From positions 2,259,001 through 2,323,000 of the forward strand of contig NZ_CP045851.1 in assembly GCF_009650215.1 (NCBI RefSeq): a DNA stretch of 64,000 nucleotides, written 5' to 3'. A model generated the notes under the pieces. That model ran no database searches. It saw only the letters and a list, made by a program, of their open reading frames with translations, and was not told the DNA's origin. Origin of the DNA: Actinomarinicola tropica. Its GTDB lineage: Bacteria; Actinomycetota; Acidimicrobiia; Acidimicrobiales; SKKL01. The position numbers and the translations under genes were made by a program. Of this stretch, positions 14,959 through 23,178 are shown one piece after another (within the stretch, counting starts at the first letter, position 1; every line of letters begins with the position of its first letter).

Positions 14959-16188
14959 TCAGCGAGGCAGGTGGGTGCGGAGCCGGCCGCGCGATCCGTC
15001 GATCCGCTCGAGCGCCTCGCGCCGGTCGGCGGCCGCGGCGTCGGCGGACGTGCCGCCCTCGCCGTCGTCGTCATCGTCGTCGCTGGTGGAGCGGGCGGTC
15101 GTGCCGCCGCCGGGGTCGGCGTCGACCGCGGCGATGGCCTCGTCGAACCCGTCACCTCGGTAGGCGACGAGGGGCGTCTCCCGGTGGCCGAGGTCGACGA
15201 CCTCGGGCGGCTCGGGCGCCGTCGGCGCGTCCTCCTGCTCGCCCTCGAAGAACGCGTCGATCGCCTGCTGGCGGACGGCGCGACCACGACGGCGGGGCCC
15301 CTGGGTGCCGGAGGAGGCAGGGGGCGGGCCGGCCATGCGGCGCACCCGGCGTCGCTCGCGCTGGTCGACGAGCGGCGTCACCTGGCTGGCCGTGGCGACG
15401 GTGAACGCGGCGACGAGCACGGCAGCCAGGGCGACGAGGAGGAGGGTGGTGCCGCTCACGGCCACCATGGCCACCGCCGCCGGGACGGCGACGTCACGCG
15501 CGGAGAGGTCGACGAGAGTGGCGACGGCCACGAGAGCGGCGAGGATCGCGGCGCCGGCGCCGAGCGCCCCGGCCGTCCGGCGCAGAGCACGGTCGGTGCG
15601 CGGATCGAGGATGCCGCCGGCGACGAGCATCAGCAGGCCGACCACGCCGACGACCACGCCGGTGGAGCGGAGGTCGCGGGGGACGCCGGCGTCGGTCACC
15701 TCGAGGTCGATGCTGACCTCGGCGAGGGTGGGCCGGGCCGGAAGGGCGCGGGCGAGGTCGAGGTCCACGTCGCGGAGCGCCGCGACCGCCACCGGGCTGA
15801 GCACCTCCGACGGGACGGTCACACGGAGGCCACCGCCAGCGCGCCACGTGCGGTGGGCATCCTCGACGGCGTCGCGCGAGCCATCGACGAAGTTGCTGTC
15901 GCGCACCATCCGCTCGGCGACGGCGCGAGCGGTCGGCTCGGTGATCGTCCCCGGCGCGAGCAGCGACGGCACCTCGGCCGCGAGGGCGTCGACGAGGGCG
16001 GTGTGGGCGGCGTCGATGCCGACGAGGTCGGGCGTGGCGTCCCGAGCGGCGGATCCGGAGAGGACCGTCGTCGTCAACGAGACGATCACGAGCGCGGCGA
16101 CGAGCGCGGCCGCACCGACCGCCGTCAGGCCCTGCCCTGTGCGAGCGCGCTGGGCGTTCACCGACCTCCCCGTCGCATCCGGCCGCAT
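14959..16188 (-). CDS. Multi-pass membrane protein with acidic cytoplasmic tail, unknown function
   Basis: The 409-residue protein has an N-terminal membrane helix (AAALVAALVIVSLTTTVL), an extracellular-type region of about 130 residues, then three membrane helices around residues 177-195, 210-232 and 240-265. The C-terminal 140 residues are soluble and very acidic (STSDDDDDDGEGG), with arginine-rich patches. No enzymatic motif is visible. It precedes the zinc-ribbon gene by 19 bp and is probably in the same operon. Not a family I recognise. Confidence 0.72.
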   Translation of the reverse strand: MRPDATGRSVNAQRARTGQGLTAVGAAALVAALVIVSLTTTVLSGSAARDATPDLVGIDAAHTALVDALAAEVPSLLAPGTITEPTARAVAERMVRDSNFVDGSRDAVEDAHRTWRAGGGLRVTVPSEVLSPVAVAALRDVDLDLARALPARPTLAEVSIDLEVTDAGVPRDLRSTGVVVGVVGLLMLVAGGILDPRTDRALRRTAGALGAGAAILAALVAVATLVDLSARDVAVPAAVAMVAVSGTTLLLVALAAVLVAAFTVATASQVTPLVDQRERRRVRRMAGPPPASSGTQGPRRRGRAVRQQAIDAFFEGEQEDAPTAPEPPEVVDLGHRETPLVAYRGDGFDEAIAAVDADPGGGTTARSTSDDDDDDGEGGTSADAAAADRREALERIDGSRGRLRTHLPR

Positions 16189-16286
16189 CCGACGGCGCGG
16201 CTCCTCTCCATGTTCATCGGCCCCGCCCGCCGATCCTTGAGGACCCGACGGCGGGGACGAACCCCCTCACCCGGACGGGTGGGGCA

Positions 16287-16790
16287 TCAGGAGCAGGTGA
16301 CGCTGACGGCACCCGTGCCGATCGTGATGTCGTCGGTGCCGATGAACTCCATCTCGCCGACCAGGAGCGAGCTCGACACCTCGAGCACGGCGTCCTCGGC
16401 GGTGGCGATGGTGTTCGTGCCACCGGCGAGCTCGCCGTCGCCGAAGGCGATGCTGATCGACTCGATCGAGTTGCCGGACGCGCTGGTGGAGCGGGTGACC
16501 TCGACCTCGTAGGCGTCGCCCTGGTGCTCCCCGGTGCCGTGGACGTAGATCTCGTAGTCCCGCGCGATGTGGTTGACCGGGGTGAGGGCGCAGACGTCGG
16601 CGTCGAACGGGTAGTCGGTGCCGGCGAGCGTCAGCGAGCCCGATCCGGTCGGCGCGCCGTCGGAGCTCGGCAGGGTGCTCTCCGAGGTGCCCGAGCCGAC
16701 GCCGTCGGCAGGGTCGTCACCGCAGGCGGTGGCGACGAGGGTGAGGGCGACGACGGACGTGAGGGCGGTGGCGAGGCGGCGGATCGTCAT
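16287..16790 (-). CDS. Putative lipoprotein, unknown function
   Basis: From ATG 16790 the protein starts MTIRRLATALTSVVALTLVA and continues TACGD, a lipoprotein signal peptide with its Cys. The longer frame to 16874 would bury this signal, so I reject it. After a Ser/Gly linker there is one beta-rich domain of about 120 residues (GSLTLAGTDYPFDADVCALT through ITIGTGAVSVTCS) with two Cys that could form a disulfide. It is probably a surface lipoprotein; no binding function can be seen. A 12-bp palindrome, CGTCGTACGACG at 16884-16895, lies upstream. Confidence 0.75.
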   Translation of the reverse strand: MTIRRLATALTSVVALTLVATACGDDPADGVGSGTSESTLPSSDGAPTGSGSLTLAGTDYPFDADVCALTPVNHIARDYEIYVHGTGEHQGDAYEVEVTRSTSASGNSIESISIAFGDGELAGGTNTIATAEDAVLEVSSSLLVGEMEFIGTDDITIGTGAVSVTCS

Positions 16791-16954
16791 GGCGTCGAGT
16801 CGACCCGACCGGCCCGCCACGGGGCAACCCCCGCGGCGGAGGCATCGGTCACAGAACTGGGTCGGGCGACCCACGTCGGGACGCGTCGTACGACGTAGAC
16901 CGGGCGGTCACGCGTCACATGCAACCGATGGGCTGCGCGACACGCGGGCCCAGG

Positions 16955-17031
16955 TGGTGGGCGCTGAGGGACTCGAACCCCCGACCCCCTCCTTGTAAGG
17001 GAGGTGCTCTCGCCAGCTGAGCTAAGCGCCC
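16955..17031 (-). tRNA. tRNA-Val (anticodon TAC)
   Basis: The minus strand folds into a full cloverleaf: acceptor GGGCGCT/AGCGCCC, D stem GCTC/GAGC, anticodon loop CTTACAA with TAC, T arm GGGGGTTCGAGTCCCTC. The 3' CCA is encoded. Confidence 0.95.
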
Positions 17032-17039
17032 GGGGCGGG

Positions 17040-17561
17040 TCAGCCTAACCCTGCGGCCTCGGCCGAGCCGGTCGACTCGGGACCGGCTCCCTGGCGCTCG
17101 GCGAGCACGGCGAGGGCCGACGCGGTCTCGTGCTGCACGTCGTCCATCGCATCGGGCGCGAACCAGCGGGCGTCGACGACCTCGGGCGACGTGGGCCGGG
17201 CCGTGTCGGGGTCGCAGCCCGGGGCGGGCACCGCGGCGTAGACCACGTCGACCCGCTGCGGACCCGGGTCGACCACGACGACCGGCGGGCCGATCAGCTC
17301 CACGTCGAGCCCGACCTCCTCGGCGACCTCGCGGCGGGCGGCGTCGGCCGGGTCCTCGCCCCTCGAGAGGAGCCCGCCGGGGAGCCCCCAACGTTGCCGG
17401 TACCGCTGGCGGATGAGCAGGACGCGACCGTCCTGCCGCCGGATGACGCAGATGGCGCCGACCGTGTAGGACGGCGCGCCCCAGCGGACGAGCCGGCGCC
17501 GCACGGGACGGGGCAGCTTGGCGAAGGCGCCGAGCAGGAGGCGGTGGAGGACCGGAGGCAC
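17040..17561 (-). CDS. NUDIX hydrolase
   Basis: This 173-residue protein contains a complete Nudix box, GGLLSRGEDPADAARREVAE followed by EVGL, at about residues 60-83, with the metal-binding Glu residues in place. Before it, YTVGAICVIRRQDGRVLLIR is the usual first strand pair. Nudix enzymes hydrolyse nucleoside diphosphates linked to another group; the preferred substrate cannot be read here. The N-terminal 30 residues are basic and amphipathic. GTG start at 17561. It lies 41 bp downstream of the IMPase-like gene and ends beside tRNA-Val. Confidence 0.88.
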   Translation of the reverse strand: MPPVLHRLLLGAFAKLPRPVRRRLVRWGAPSYTVGAICVIRRQDGRVLLIRQRYRQRWGLPGGLLSRGEDPADAARREVAEEVGLDVELIGPPVVVVDPGPQRVDVVYAAVPAPGCDPDTARPTSPEVVDARWFAPDAMDDVQHETASALAVLAERQGAGPESTGSAEAAGLG

Positions 17562-17602
17562 CAGGGGAGCCTACGAGCGCTGCGGGCAGCCCCCTCCGCG
17601 GT

Positions 17603-18361
17603 TCACGCCTGGTTGCGCCGGGCGGTGAGCTCGTCGAGGAGGTCGGGCGTGGCGGCGGCGAGTGGCGTGCGGCGAGCGGCGTGGTCGAGCGCGACGAGGT
17701 CGCGCCCGTGGGCGTCGGCCACCACGGCCCCGGCCTCGTGGCAGACGAGGAGGCCACCGAGGTAGTCCCAGCTGCCGTGGGCGTCGACGCTGCAGTCGAC
17801 GAAGGCGTCGATCGTGCCGTCGGCCACCGCGCACAGGTCGAGCGCCGCCGCACCGAGGGCGCGGAACTGGCTCCACCCGAGGTGTCGGGGTGGGAGCCCG
17901 GACAACCCCACGACGGCGTCGGCGGCGGCCGTGACCGCCGAGGGGCGGATGGGCGTCCCGTCCCGCCGGGCGCCGCCGCCCCGCGACGCCACGTAGCGGT
18001 GGCGGCGCGGCAGGTCGAGCACGACCGCGGCGAGGGGCCCGTCGGCGTCGACGGCGCAGACGCTCGACGCGAACCACGGGATGCCCCGGTGGGCGTTGGT
18101 CGACCCGTCCAAGGGATCGACGACGACGGTGACGGGTCGCTCGGGGTGGTGGCGCCCGCTCTCCTCGCTCAGCACGCCGAGCCCGGCGCCGACGAACAGG
18201 TCGACCGCCACGGCGTCGGCCCGCAGGTCGGACCGGTGCTGACCGGGCCGGGTGCCGGCGAGGCCCCAGTCGTCGAGATCGCCCAGCACGTCGGCCACGG
18301 CGTCGACGGCGGCGTGGAGGACGTCGAGCAGGCCGTCGACGGAGCGCGGAGGGCCGGGCAC
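17603..18361 (-). CDS. Inositol monophosphatase-family protein
   Basis: Using GTG 18361 the protein has 252 residues and starts just before its first helix. The family's metal-binding motifs are present in order: LSEESGRHH, VVDPLDGSTNAHRG (D-P-L-D-G) and HGSWDYLGG (W-D). These bind two or three Mg ions and the phosphate. The family includes inositol monophosphatase, histidinol phosphatase and 3'-phosphoadenosine phosphatase, and by eye I cannot separate them. The region upstream of 18361 in the same frame is the divergent gene's leader, so longer starts are unlikely. Confidence 0.86.
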   Translation of the reverse strand: MPGPPRSVDGLLDVLHAAVDAVADVLGDLDDWGLAGTRPGQHRSDLRADAVAVDLFVGAGLGVLSEESGRHHPERPVTVVVDPLDGSTNAHRGIPWFASSVCAVDADGPLAAVVLDLPRRHRYVASRGGGARRDGTPIRPSAVTAAADAVVGLSGLPPRHLGWSQFRALGAAALDLCAVADGTIDAFVDCSVDAHGSWDYLGGLLVCHEAGAVVADAHGRDLVALDHAARRTPLAAATPDLLDELTARRNQA

Positions 18362-18409
18362 GAGGGCGACGGTAGCCGAGCCCCCTCCTCGCCTGGCAGT
18401 CTTGGCCCC

Positions 18410-18970
18410 GTGGCAGCCATCGACGTCCCTGTCTTCGTCGCCGACCTGAAGGACCACGCGGTCGACCACGGGTTCCACGTGCACGACGAGCGCCACTTCG
18501 TCGAGACCTACTCCCTCCGGCAGGCCTGGGAGGTCGACCTGCACCCCGAGGAGGCCTGCGGCGGCCCGCTCGACCTGCACCTGGCGCTCGAGGTCGACCC
18601 CCGCACCCTGCTCGGCTTCGAGGACGCCGTGCTCGACCTGCCCGAGACCGACGAGCCGCCCGACGCGTGGTTCTTCCCCCTGCTCTTCACGTGGGCCCTG
18701 CCCCCGCTGCCGAAGGGTCCCGACCTCCTGCTCCTCGCCACCGAGCTGGCGGGGGTGGGCGGCCCCGACCTGCCGCTCGAGGTCTCGGCCATCGACTCGA
18801 CGGCGTCGGTCACCGAGGCGACGGAGCGGTCGCTCAGCATCGTCGGACGCATCGAGGTCTCCCTCGCCCGGATCTTCATGGGCCAGGAGCAGCTCTGCGA
18901 CGTGCTCGACCGCTGTCTCGACGTCAGCCGGTTCCTGCTCGACCGCGCGCCGGTCTGGCTCGACGACTGA
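18410..18970 (+). CDS. Conserved-looking hypothetical protein
   Basis: A GTG at 18410 opens 186 residues of soluble, acidic protein with regular alternation of strands and helices: PVFVADLKDHAVDHGFHVHD, YSLRQAWEVDLHPEEACGGP, LLLLATELAGVGGPDLPLEV. The C-terminal half is helical (RIEVSLARIFMGQEQLCDVL). No signal, membrane segment or catalytic motif stands out. It is divergent from the IMPase-like gene, with 48 bp between starts that must hold both promoters. I do not know the family. Confidence 0.7.
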   Translation: MAAIDVPVFVADLKDHAVDHGFHVHDERHFVETYSLRQAWEVDLHPEEACGGPLDLHLALEVDPRTLLGFEDAVLDLPETDEPPDAWFFPLLFTWALPPLPKGPDLLLLATELAGVGGPDLPLEVSAIDSTASVTEATERSLSIVGRIEVSLARIFMGQEQLCDVLDRCLDVSRFLLDRAPVWLDD

Positions 18971-18994
18971 GCCCGCTCCGGGCGGTGCCCGACG

Positions 18995-19864
18995 TCAGCG
19001 CCCGGTCGCCCAGGCGATCCCTCCCCCACCCCGCTGCTTCACCCGGTACATCGCCGCGTCGGCGGCGGCCATGAGGCCGTCGACGTCGGCCGCGTCGTCG
19101 GGGTGGACGGCAACGCCGATGCTCAGTCCGATGCGGTGCTCGTGGCCGTCGACGACGTAGGGGGCCGACACCTCGGCGACCAGCCGCTCGGCGACCCGTG
19201 CGACCACGTCGTGATCGACGCCGACGAGGGCGACGGCGATCTCGTCGCCGCCGACGCGCACCACCAGGTCCGTGTCGCGGACGACGTGGACGATGCGCGC
19301 CGCGGCCGCGGCGAGGACCCGGTCGCCGGTGGGGTGGCCGAAGCCGTCGTTCACCGCCTTGAACCCGTCGAGGTCGCAGAAGAGGACGGCGAGCGGCGGT
19401 GCGTCGCCCATCGGGAGGTCGAGGAGCCCGCCGACGCGCTCGACGAGGACCCCGCGGGTGGGCAGTCCGGTGAGCGCGTCGGTGCGGGCGGCGTCGATCG
19501 CCGCCGCCTCGCGCCGCCGCAGGTCGGTGACCTCGCGGACGATGGCGTACACATCACCCCCTGCAGGCACGAGGCGGGCCTCCCAGTGCCGATCCTCGCC
19601 GTCGACGACGAGGCCGTACTCGACCGCCACGAGGCCGCCCGATCGCAGTGCCTCGACGATGCCGGCCATGACGACGGCCGCCTGGCGGCGGGGCATCACG
19701 TCCTGGACGCGCTGGCCGGGAATCGTGCTCTGGTCGACCGCGGTGGGGTGGTCGTCGGGCACCTCCACGCTGACGAAGGTGCCGTCGGCGCGCACCCGGT
19801 ACACCGGGTCGGGGATCGCGGCGACGAGGGCCCGGAGCCGCTCGACGTCGTCCTCGCCGGTCAC
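18995..19864 (-). CDS. PAS-GGDEF protein with variant GGDEI active site
   Basis: The 289-residue protein joins an N-terminal PAS domain (about 8-115, VAAIPDPVYRVRADGTFVSV) to a diguanylate cyclase domain. The latter has DALTGLPTRGVL, FCDLDGFKAVNDGFGHPTGD and the signature loop VRVGGDEIAVAL. The active-site loop therefore reads GGDEI rather than GGDEF/GGEEF; the metal- and GTP-binding Gly, Gly, Asp and Glu are kept, so cyclase activity is possible. No transmembrane segment, hence cytosolic. GTG start at 19864. A larger cyclic-di-GMP protein is encoded 364 bp away past two tRNAs. Confidence 0.88.
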   Translation of the reverse strand: MTGEDDVERLRALVAAIPDPVYRVRADGTFVSVEVPDDHPTAVDQSTIPGQRVQDVMPRRQAAVVMAGIVEALRSGGLVAVEYGLVVDGEDRHWEARLVPAGGDVYAIVREVTDLRRREAAAIDAARTDALTGLPTRGVLVERVGGLLDLPMGDAPPLAVLFCDLDGFKAVNDGFGHPTGDRVLAAAAARIVHVVRDTDLVVRVGGDEIAVALVGVDHDVVARVAERLVAEVSAPYVVDGHEHRIGLSIGVAVHPDDAADVDGLMAAADAAMYRVKQRGGGGIAWATGR

Positions 19865-19948
19865 GGCCGCAGTCTGCCACCGGGGACGTCCGCCGGCGCG
19901 CCACGCTGACGGCGACGTCGGTCGGCGCTGCTATCCTCGCCCGGACAT

Positions 19949-20021
19949 TCCGGGGTAGCTCAGCTGGCAGAGCAACTGACTGTTAATCAGTGGGTCGTGG
20001 GTTCGAGCCCCACCCCCGGAG
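19949..20021 (+). tRNA. tRNA-Asn (anticodon GTT)
   Basis: Cloverleaf with acceptor TCCGGGG/CCCCGGA, anticodon loop CTGTTAA and T arm GTGGGTTCGAGCCCCAC. Discriminator base G; CCA is not encoded. Confidence 0.96.
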
Positions 20022-20049
20022 CTTTCGGATCACAGGGCCGCAGGCCCGG

Positions 20050-20122
20050 GGGCCAGTAGCTCAGTGGTCAGAGCAGGCGACTCATAATCGCTCGGTCGCA
20101 GGTTCGATCCCTGCCTGGCCCA
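20050..20122 (+). tRNA. tRNA-Met (anticodon CAT)
   Basis: Cloverleaf with acceptor GGGCCAG/CTGGCCC, anticodon loop CTCATAA and T arm GCAGGTTCGATCCCTGC. The first acceptor pair is normal, so it is not the initiator. A CAT-anticodon tRNA-Ile that needs lysidine cannot be excluded by eye. Confidence 0.9.
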
Positions 20123-20227
20123 CGCCGCATCCTCCGCTGGCCGGATCCTCAGTTGGCGGTCGTCACGGCCGATCTGCACGGCGACCCGGGTCACCCGCCC
20201 GGGCACCGTGCGAGTGGAGCCCCCCTG

Positions 20228-21916
20228 ATGGATCACGGCGAGACCCTCGAGTTCGTCCTCGACAACTCGGCCGACATCATCATGCTGGTGTCCGACGACG
20301 GCACCGCCGAGTACATGACCCCCTCGGTCGAGCGCGTCCTCGGTTGGCCTCCCGAGCTGTTCCGCACCCGCTCGGCGTTCGAGATGATCCACCCGGAGGA
20401 CCTCGAGCGCGTCAAGGGTGCGTTCCAGGGCACGTTCGAGCCGGGCGTGGCGCTGCGGCCGGACCGCTTTCGCGTGGCCCGGGCCCAGGGCGGCTGGGCG
20501 TGGCTCGAGTGCCGCGTCTCCTACGCCCGCAGCCGCGACGACGTCGTCGTGGTGACGGCGCGCGACGTGACCGACGAGGTGCAGGCGGCCGAGAGCGCCA
20601 CCCTGCACGAGGAGAAGCGTCGACGCGCCGAGGCGCAGCTCGCCCACAACACGCTCCACGACCCGCTCACCGGCCTCCCGAACCGCCACCTCCTCGCCGA
20701 CCGCATCGACCAGGCGATCCGCCGCGCCCACCGCACCGGCTCGCGCGCCGCCGTGCTGTTCTGCGACCTCGACCGGTTCAAGGTGGTGAACGACGCGCTC
20801 GGCCACGGCGTGGGCGACCAGCTCCTCGTGGTCGTCGCCCGCCGGCTGCGGTCCTGCCTGCGCGAGACCGACACCGTCGCCCGCTTCGGCGGCGACGAGT
20901 TCGTCGTCCTCACCGAGGACCTCGCCTCCGATGACGACGCCGCCGCGCTCGCCGGTCGCATCCGCGACGTGCTCGACGACCCGATCCACGTGGGCGGGCA
21001 CGCCCTCCACGTGTCGGTCTCCACCGGCGTGGTCACGATCGACGGCGACCTGGCCCGCGACGAGATCCTCAGCAACGCCGACGCCGCCATGTACAGCGCC
21101 AAGGAGGCGGGACGCTCGGGGTGGGTGATCTTCGACGCCGAGCTGCGCCAGCGGGCCTCCGACCGGCTGCGCATCGAGGCCGACCTGCGCCACTCCCTCG
21201 CCACGGGGGCGGGTCTGACCGTCCACCTGCAACCCGAGGTCGAGCTGGCGACCCGCGCGACGGTCGGGTTCGAGGCCCTCGTGCGCTGGACCCTGCCCGA
21301 CGGCTCGAACGTGCCGCCCGACCGGTTCCTCCCCATCGCCGGCGATGCAGGTCTGATGCCGATGCTCGGCCGCCACGTCGTCGCCGGGGTCGCCCAGGGG
21401 CTGCGTGAGCTGCGCACGGCCGGACACGGGTCGTGGATCGCGCTCAACGCCGCCGCCGAGGAGCTCCAGCACCCCGACTTCGCACCGCAGGTGCGACGCG
21501 CGCTCGACGCGGTCGAGATCGACGCCTCGCGCCTCTGCATCGAGATCACCGAGCACAGCATCCTGAAGGATCCAGCCGGCGTCGACCTGGCCCTGCGTCC
21601 CCTGCGGGACCTCGGTGCGACCGTCGCGATCGACGACTTCGGCACCGGCTACTCGTCGCTGTCGTACCTGACCCGCTTCCGGCCCGAGTACCTGAAGATC
21701 GACCGCACGTTCACCAGCGCGGTGCTCGAGCGCTCGGGCGACCGGGCGGTGGTCGAGGCGGTGCTGCACCTGGCCGACTCGCTCTCGATCGTGACCGTCG
21801 CCGAGGGCATCGAGACCGAGGAGCAAGCGGCGGCCCTCGACGAGCTCGGGTGCCAGCTCGGCCAGGGGTGGCACTTCGGTCGACCGGCGCCGATGGCGCA
21901 GATCCTCGGCGCGTAG
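20228..21916 (+). CDS. PAS-GGDEF-EAL cyclic-di-GMP signalling protein
   Basis: The ATG at 20228 gives 562 residues with three domains: PAS (1-115, FVLDNSADIIMLVSDDGTAE), GGDEF (about 140-300, with canonical FGGDEFVVL) and EAL (about 315-560). The EAL domain keeps its catalytic residues: GFEALVRW, LCIEITEHSIL, AIDDFGTGYSSLSYL and YLKIDRTF. It can in principle both make and break cyclic di-GMP, with PAS as the sensor. No membrane segment is seen. It probably acts with the PAS-GGDEI protein encoded nearby on the other strand. Confidence 0.93.
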   Translation: MDHGETLEFVLDNSADIIMLVSDDGTAEYMTPSVERVLGWPPELFRTRSAFEMIHPEDLERVKGAFQGTFEPGVALRPDRFRVARAQGGWAWLECRVSYARSRDDVVVVTARDVTDEVQAAESATLHEEKRRRAEAQLAHNTLHDPLTGLPNRHLLADRIDQAIRRAHRTGSRAAVLFCDLDRFKVVNDALGHGVGDQLLVVVARRLRSCLRETDTVARFGGDEFVVLTEDLASDDDAAALAGRIRDVLDDPIHVGGHALHVSVSTGVVTIDGDLARDEILSNADAAMYSAKEAGRSGWVIFDAELRQRASDRLRIEADLRHSLATGAGLTVHLQPEVELATRATVGFEALVRWTLPDGSNVPPDRFLPIAGDAGLMPMLGRHVVAGVAQGLRELRTAGHGSWIALNAAAEELQHPDFAPQVRRALDAVEIDASRLCIEITEHSILKDPAGVDLALRPLRDLGATVAIDDFGTGYSSLSYLTRFRPEYLKIDRTFTSAVLERSGDRAVVEAVLHLADSLSIVTVAEGIETEEQAAALDELGCQLGQGWHFGRPAPMAQILGA

Positions 21917-21950
21917 CGGCAACGGCGCTCCGATCGGGCAGGCTGGTCCG

Positions 21951-23174
21951 GTGGAGCGCCGTGACATCGCCATCATCGGAGCCGGTCCCGCCGGGTGCGC
22001 GGCCGCGATCAGGGCCGCCCGCGGCGGCGCCCGGGTCGTGGTGTTCGAGAAGGGACCGTACGGCCGGGACAAGGTCTGCGGTGACGGGCTCACCCCGCGG
22101 GCCGTCGGGGCCCTGCGGGAGCTGAAGGTCGAGCCGGAGGAGGCGCACCGCATCGACGGCCTGCGCATGATCGCCGGCCGCACGACCCGCGAGCTCGCCT
22201 GGCCGACGACGAGCCGCTTCCCCGACCACGGCGCGGTCCTCCCTCGCCGCCGCCTCGACGCCCACCTGGCCGACGCGGCGCAGGAGGCCGGCGCCGAGAT
22301 CCTGTGGGAGACCGCCGCGACCCCGGTCCTCGACGACTCGGGCCGGGTCACCGGCGTCGAGGCCGCCGACGGCCGCCGGTGGGACGCCGACCTCGTGATC
22401 CTCGCCGCCGGGGCGCCGGGCGCGGCGGCCCGGCTGCTCGGGGCCGACCGGATGGCCGACGAGCCGTTCGGTCTGGCCATCCGCACCTACGTCCCCTCGC
22501 CCCGCCACGACGACCGCCACCTCGAGGCGTGCCTCACCCTCACCGACGACCACGGCGTCGCCGTGCCCGGCTACGGCTGGATGTTCCCCGCCGGCGACGG
22601 CACCGTGAACATCGGCGTCGGCGCCCTGTCGACCATGAAGGGCTTCACGCGGCTCAACCTCAACCGCCTGCTCGACTCCTACAGCCAGATGGTGCGCGAG
22701 TCGTGGGACATCGGCGAGCCGCTCGAGCGGCCGCGAGCGTGGCGCCTGCCGATGTCGGCCCAGCACCGCCACGGCCCCGGCTGGCTGGCGGTCGGCGACG
22801 CCGCCGGGCTCGTCAACCCGATGAACGGCGAGGGCATCGACTACGGCCTGGAGTCCGGCATCCTCGCCGCCGACCTGCACCTCGAGTCGCCGGCGACGGC
22901 ACCGGCCCGCTACGACGCCGAGATCGGCGAGCGCTTCGACGCGTTCCTCCGCACCGGCCGCCGGTTCAGCTTCCTCATCGGCCACCCGTGGATCCTCCGC
23001 AACGGCCTGCGGGTGGCCGTCGGCACCCAGGTCGCGGCCGACATCACGCTCGCGGTCATGGGCAACCTGGTCGACTCCGAGACCCCGGGGGCCGCGGGAC
23101 GGGTCCTGCGGCTCGCCGATCGGGCGCTGGCGACAGCCGACCCGCTGCTGCGCCGCACCCGCGCCGCCCGCTGA
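21951..23174 (+). CDS. Geranylgeranyl reductase-family FAD-dependent oxidoreductase
   Basis: The 407-residue protein opens with a Rossmann GxGxxG motif (IAIIGAGPAGCAAAIRAARG) and FEKGPYGRDKVCGDGLTPRA, the latter typical of the geranylgeranyl reductase family. The second FAD motif, GWLAVGDAAGLVNPMNGEGI, is near residue 280. Family members reduce isoprenoid double bonds in menaquinone side chains or archaeal-type lipids; in actinobacteria the menaquinone reductase MenJ is the closest type. GTG start at 21951, 34 bp after the signalling gene. The MFS gene converges on it with only 4 bp between stops. Confidence 0.86.
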   Translation: MERRDIAIIGAGPAGCAAAIRAARGGARVVVFEKGPYGRDKVCGDGLTPRAVGALRELKVEPEEAHRIDGLRMIAGRTTRELAWPTTSRFPDHGAVLPRRRLDAHLADAAQEAGAEILWETAATPVLDDSGRVTGVEAADGRRWDADLVILAAGAPGAAARLLGADRMADEPFGLAIRTYVPSPRHDDRHLEACLTLTDDHGVAVPGYGWMFPAGDGTVNIGVGALSTMKGFTRLNLNRLLDSYSQMVRESWDIGEPLERPRAWRLPMSAQHRHGPGWLAVGDAAGLVNPMNGEGIDYGLESGILAADLHLESPATAPARYDAEIGERFDAFLRTGRRFSFLIGHPWILRNGLRVAVGTQVAADITLAVMGNLVDSETPGAAGRVLRLADRALATADPLLRRTRAAR

Positions 23175-23178
23175 GCGG

